A stretch of 64,000 nt of DNA from Chrysoperla carnea (taxonomy: Eukaryota; Arthropoda; Insecta; Neuroptera; Chrysopidae): positions 17,616,001 to 17,680,000 of the forward strand of contig NC_058339.1 of the NCBI RefSeq assembly GCF_905475395.1. The letters are read 5' to 3'. The position numbers and the translations under genes were made by a program. The notes under the pieces are model-generated. The model was not told the origin of the DNA, ran no database searches, and worked only from the letters and a program-made list of their open reading frames with translations. How positions within the stretch are numbered: position 1 is the first letter of the stretch; the number at the start of each line of letters is the position of its first letter. This document shows, piece after piece, positions 63,083-64,000 of the stretch.

Positions 63083-64000
63083 GAATTTTGGTCAATTTCC
63101 ATTTTCATCATTTCAGCCTCATTTTCTGAATCAGATTTCGTTTCAATTAAATTAGATTCTTTTTTCTGAGCGTACAGTATTTTATTTCGGCATTCGTTAG
63201 AGGGATGAAATCGATTTTTCCAACCAAGAGCTTCACACATGTAGCATGGTTTTTTCAAGGGTATATCAATTTGTTTCTTTTTAGTCGATTCTCCTAATTT
63301 TGTTTTTTCATGCCGATTATCATATGGTTTATTTTCTTTCGAACGTTTATTATATTGACCATCTAGCTTTCGGAGTTCATTGTATAATTTTTTTATAGTG
63401 TTAATGTCTTCGCGATCTAGCTCATCTTGAACTTGAGATGGTAAACCCATTACAATCAAGTTTATTCTGGAACTCATAGTACTATCACTTTCTACTTCTA
63501 AACATAAATTTTCTTTTGTTAAAGCGTAATCGATCAATGAGCCGCCTAAGTATTTATAGGTATATGCTTTTCTGACAGCTGTCCAACCTTTGTCAATAAA
63601 AATGGAAAAAAATGAATTTCGCCATTCAGACCAATTAGTTAGACCAAATTTTTTCAAATTTCCTTCATACCAGTGTTTGGCCGATCCAGCGACAAAAAAT
63701 CGTAAAGCTTCAATCATCTGGGTACCACTTTTTATTTTATTTCGGTCACATTCACTTTCAAATTTAGAAAACCACTCAGAAGGGTTTTGTGTTTTGTCAT
63801 ATTTATCAAGAACAAACTTCTTTTCTATATTTTGCAATTTTATCTCATCTTTGTCATTTAATTTTAATTCTAATTCCTTGATTCTTTTAATTAAAAAATT
63901 TTCTTCTTGGAGTTTTTCACTCACATCAAAAAAAACTACAGATTCCTGTAACGGATAGTTTTTGTAGCTAAGGTTTCCATCTTCATCAAAATATTCTTTT
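63073..64000 (-). CDS. gag: Ty3/gypsy Gag, 5' end outside window
   Basis: Gag forms the particle that packages the element RNA. The frame is open without a stop from the window edge to TAG at 63075-63073, so the true start is outside; the GTG often taken at 63924 is internal. Recognisable parts are a Lys/Glu-rich coiled-coil-like stretch (KLQEENFLIKRIKELELKL), then a capsid-type domain (PSEWFSKFESECDRN, FFVAGSAKHWYEG, WSEWRNSFFSIF). Near the C-terminus CYMCEALGWKNRFHPSNEC could be a zinc knuckle, but its spacing, C-x2-C-x9-H-x4-C, is longer than the usual CCHC box. The last codons (TCT TTA AAC TAG) contain the frameshift site into pol. Confidence 0.9.
   Translation of the reverse strand, partial: KEYFDEDGNLSYKNYPLQESVVFFDVSEKLQEENFLIKRIKELELKLNDKDEIKLQNIEKKFVLDKYDKTQNPSEWFSKFESECDRNKIKSGTQMIEALRFFVAGSAKHWYEGNLKKFGLTNWSEWRNSFFSIFIDKGWTAVRKAYTYKYLGGSLIDYALTKENLCLEVESDSTMSSRINLIVMGLPSQVQDELDREDINTIKKLYNELRKLDGQYNKRSKENKPYDNRHEKTKLGESTKKKQIDIPLKKPCYMCEALGWKNRFHPSNECRNKILYAQKKESNLIETKSDSENEAEMMKMEIDQNSLN
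63076..63082 (-). promoter_or_regulatory. -1 ribosomal frameshift site TTTAAAC at the gag-pol junction
   Basis: The minus strand reads TTC TTTAAAC TAG. In the gag frame the codons are TTA AAC then the TAG stop. Slipping back one base gives TTT AAA CTA GAG, which is exactly the open pol frame. TTTAAAC fits the X XXY YYZ rule for efficient -1 slippage. Pol is open from 63091, so gag and pol overlap by about 19 bp around this site. I see no obvious downstream stem-loop or pseudoknot by eye. Confidence 0.85.

Larger units (their letters stand above)
59525..64000 (-). mobile_element. Ty3/gypsy LTR retrotransposon (3' LTR, pol, most of gag)
   Basis: In minus-strand order the window holds gag (open to the window edge), pol with protease, reverse transcriptase, RNase H and integrase, a polypurine tract (GGGGGGGAAGG at 59807-59797) and a 3' LTR. 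The protease-RT-RNase H-integrase order defines Ty3/gypsy. There is no env frame. All reading frames visible are uninterrupted, so the copy may be young or active. The 5' LTR and primer-binding site lie beyond 64000. The element sits just upstream of the LRR exon and in the same orientation. Confidence 0.93.

Noticed and set aside
63922..63924. Gag start at 63924
   Set aside because: The codon is GTG and the same frame stays open to the window edge, so the real start lies further upstream.

Overview
The window is AT-rich eukaryotic DNA, almost certainly from an insect. The grounds are GT-AG introns in a CD36-family gene, several insect-type repeat families (non-autonomous Helitrons, tRNA-derived SINEs, a mariner-like transposase relic, a Ty3/gypsy element) and a short run of the insect telomere motif TTAGG inside a SINE-like repeat. 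The species cannot be fixed from the sequence alone.

Layout. (1) 1-2794, plus strand: the last five coding exons of a CD36/class B scavenger receptor gene; its 5' part lies outside the window. Two of its introns carry repeats. (2) About 2.8-56.3 kb: roughly 53 kb in which I find no convincing host protein gene. It holds at least four Helitron-type insertions, a Helitron-like element with a ~308-bp tandem repeat, eight copies or pieces of one interspersed repeat family ('family A'), two tRNA-Leu-headed SINEs with clear target-site duplications, other tRNA-like SINE relics, two inverted copies of a TTAA-flanked MITE, two long hairpin (foldback) repeats, a 638-bp element with AACCCCCGA ends, a hAT-like MITE, and decayed coding pieces of a mariner-type transposase and two non-LTR retrotransposons. 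(3) 56326-59472, minus strand: the large last exon of a secreted leucine-rich-repeat protein gene, built from three ~205-residue super-repeats. (4) 59525-64000, minus strand: the 3' LTR, pol and most of gag of an intact-looking Ty3/gypsy retrotransposon. Its gag-pol junction carries the slippery heptamer TTTAAAC directly before the gag stop.

How the parts relate. The CD36 gene and the LRR gene are convergent and separated by the repeat-filled block. The LRR reading frame has no usable ATG. It begins at a good 3' splice site, so its start codon must be in an upstream exon. The retrotransposon's 3' LTR ends only 52 bp upstream of that splice site, in the same orientation, so it appears to sit in the first visible intron of the LRR gene. 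The LTR itself contains a TATA-like box and a consensus 5' splice donor facing the LRR exon. Altered or LTR-driven LRR transcripts are therefore a concrete, testable possibility. The most notable items are this insertion, the frameshift signal, the LRR super-repeat architecture, and the MITE flanked by a 64-bp direct duplication.
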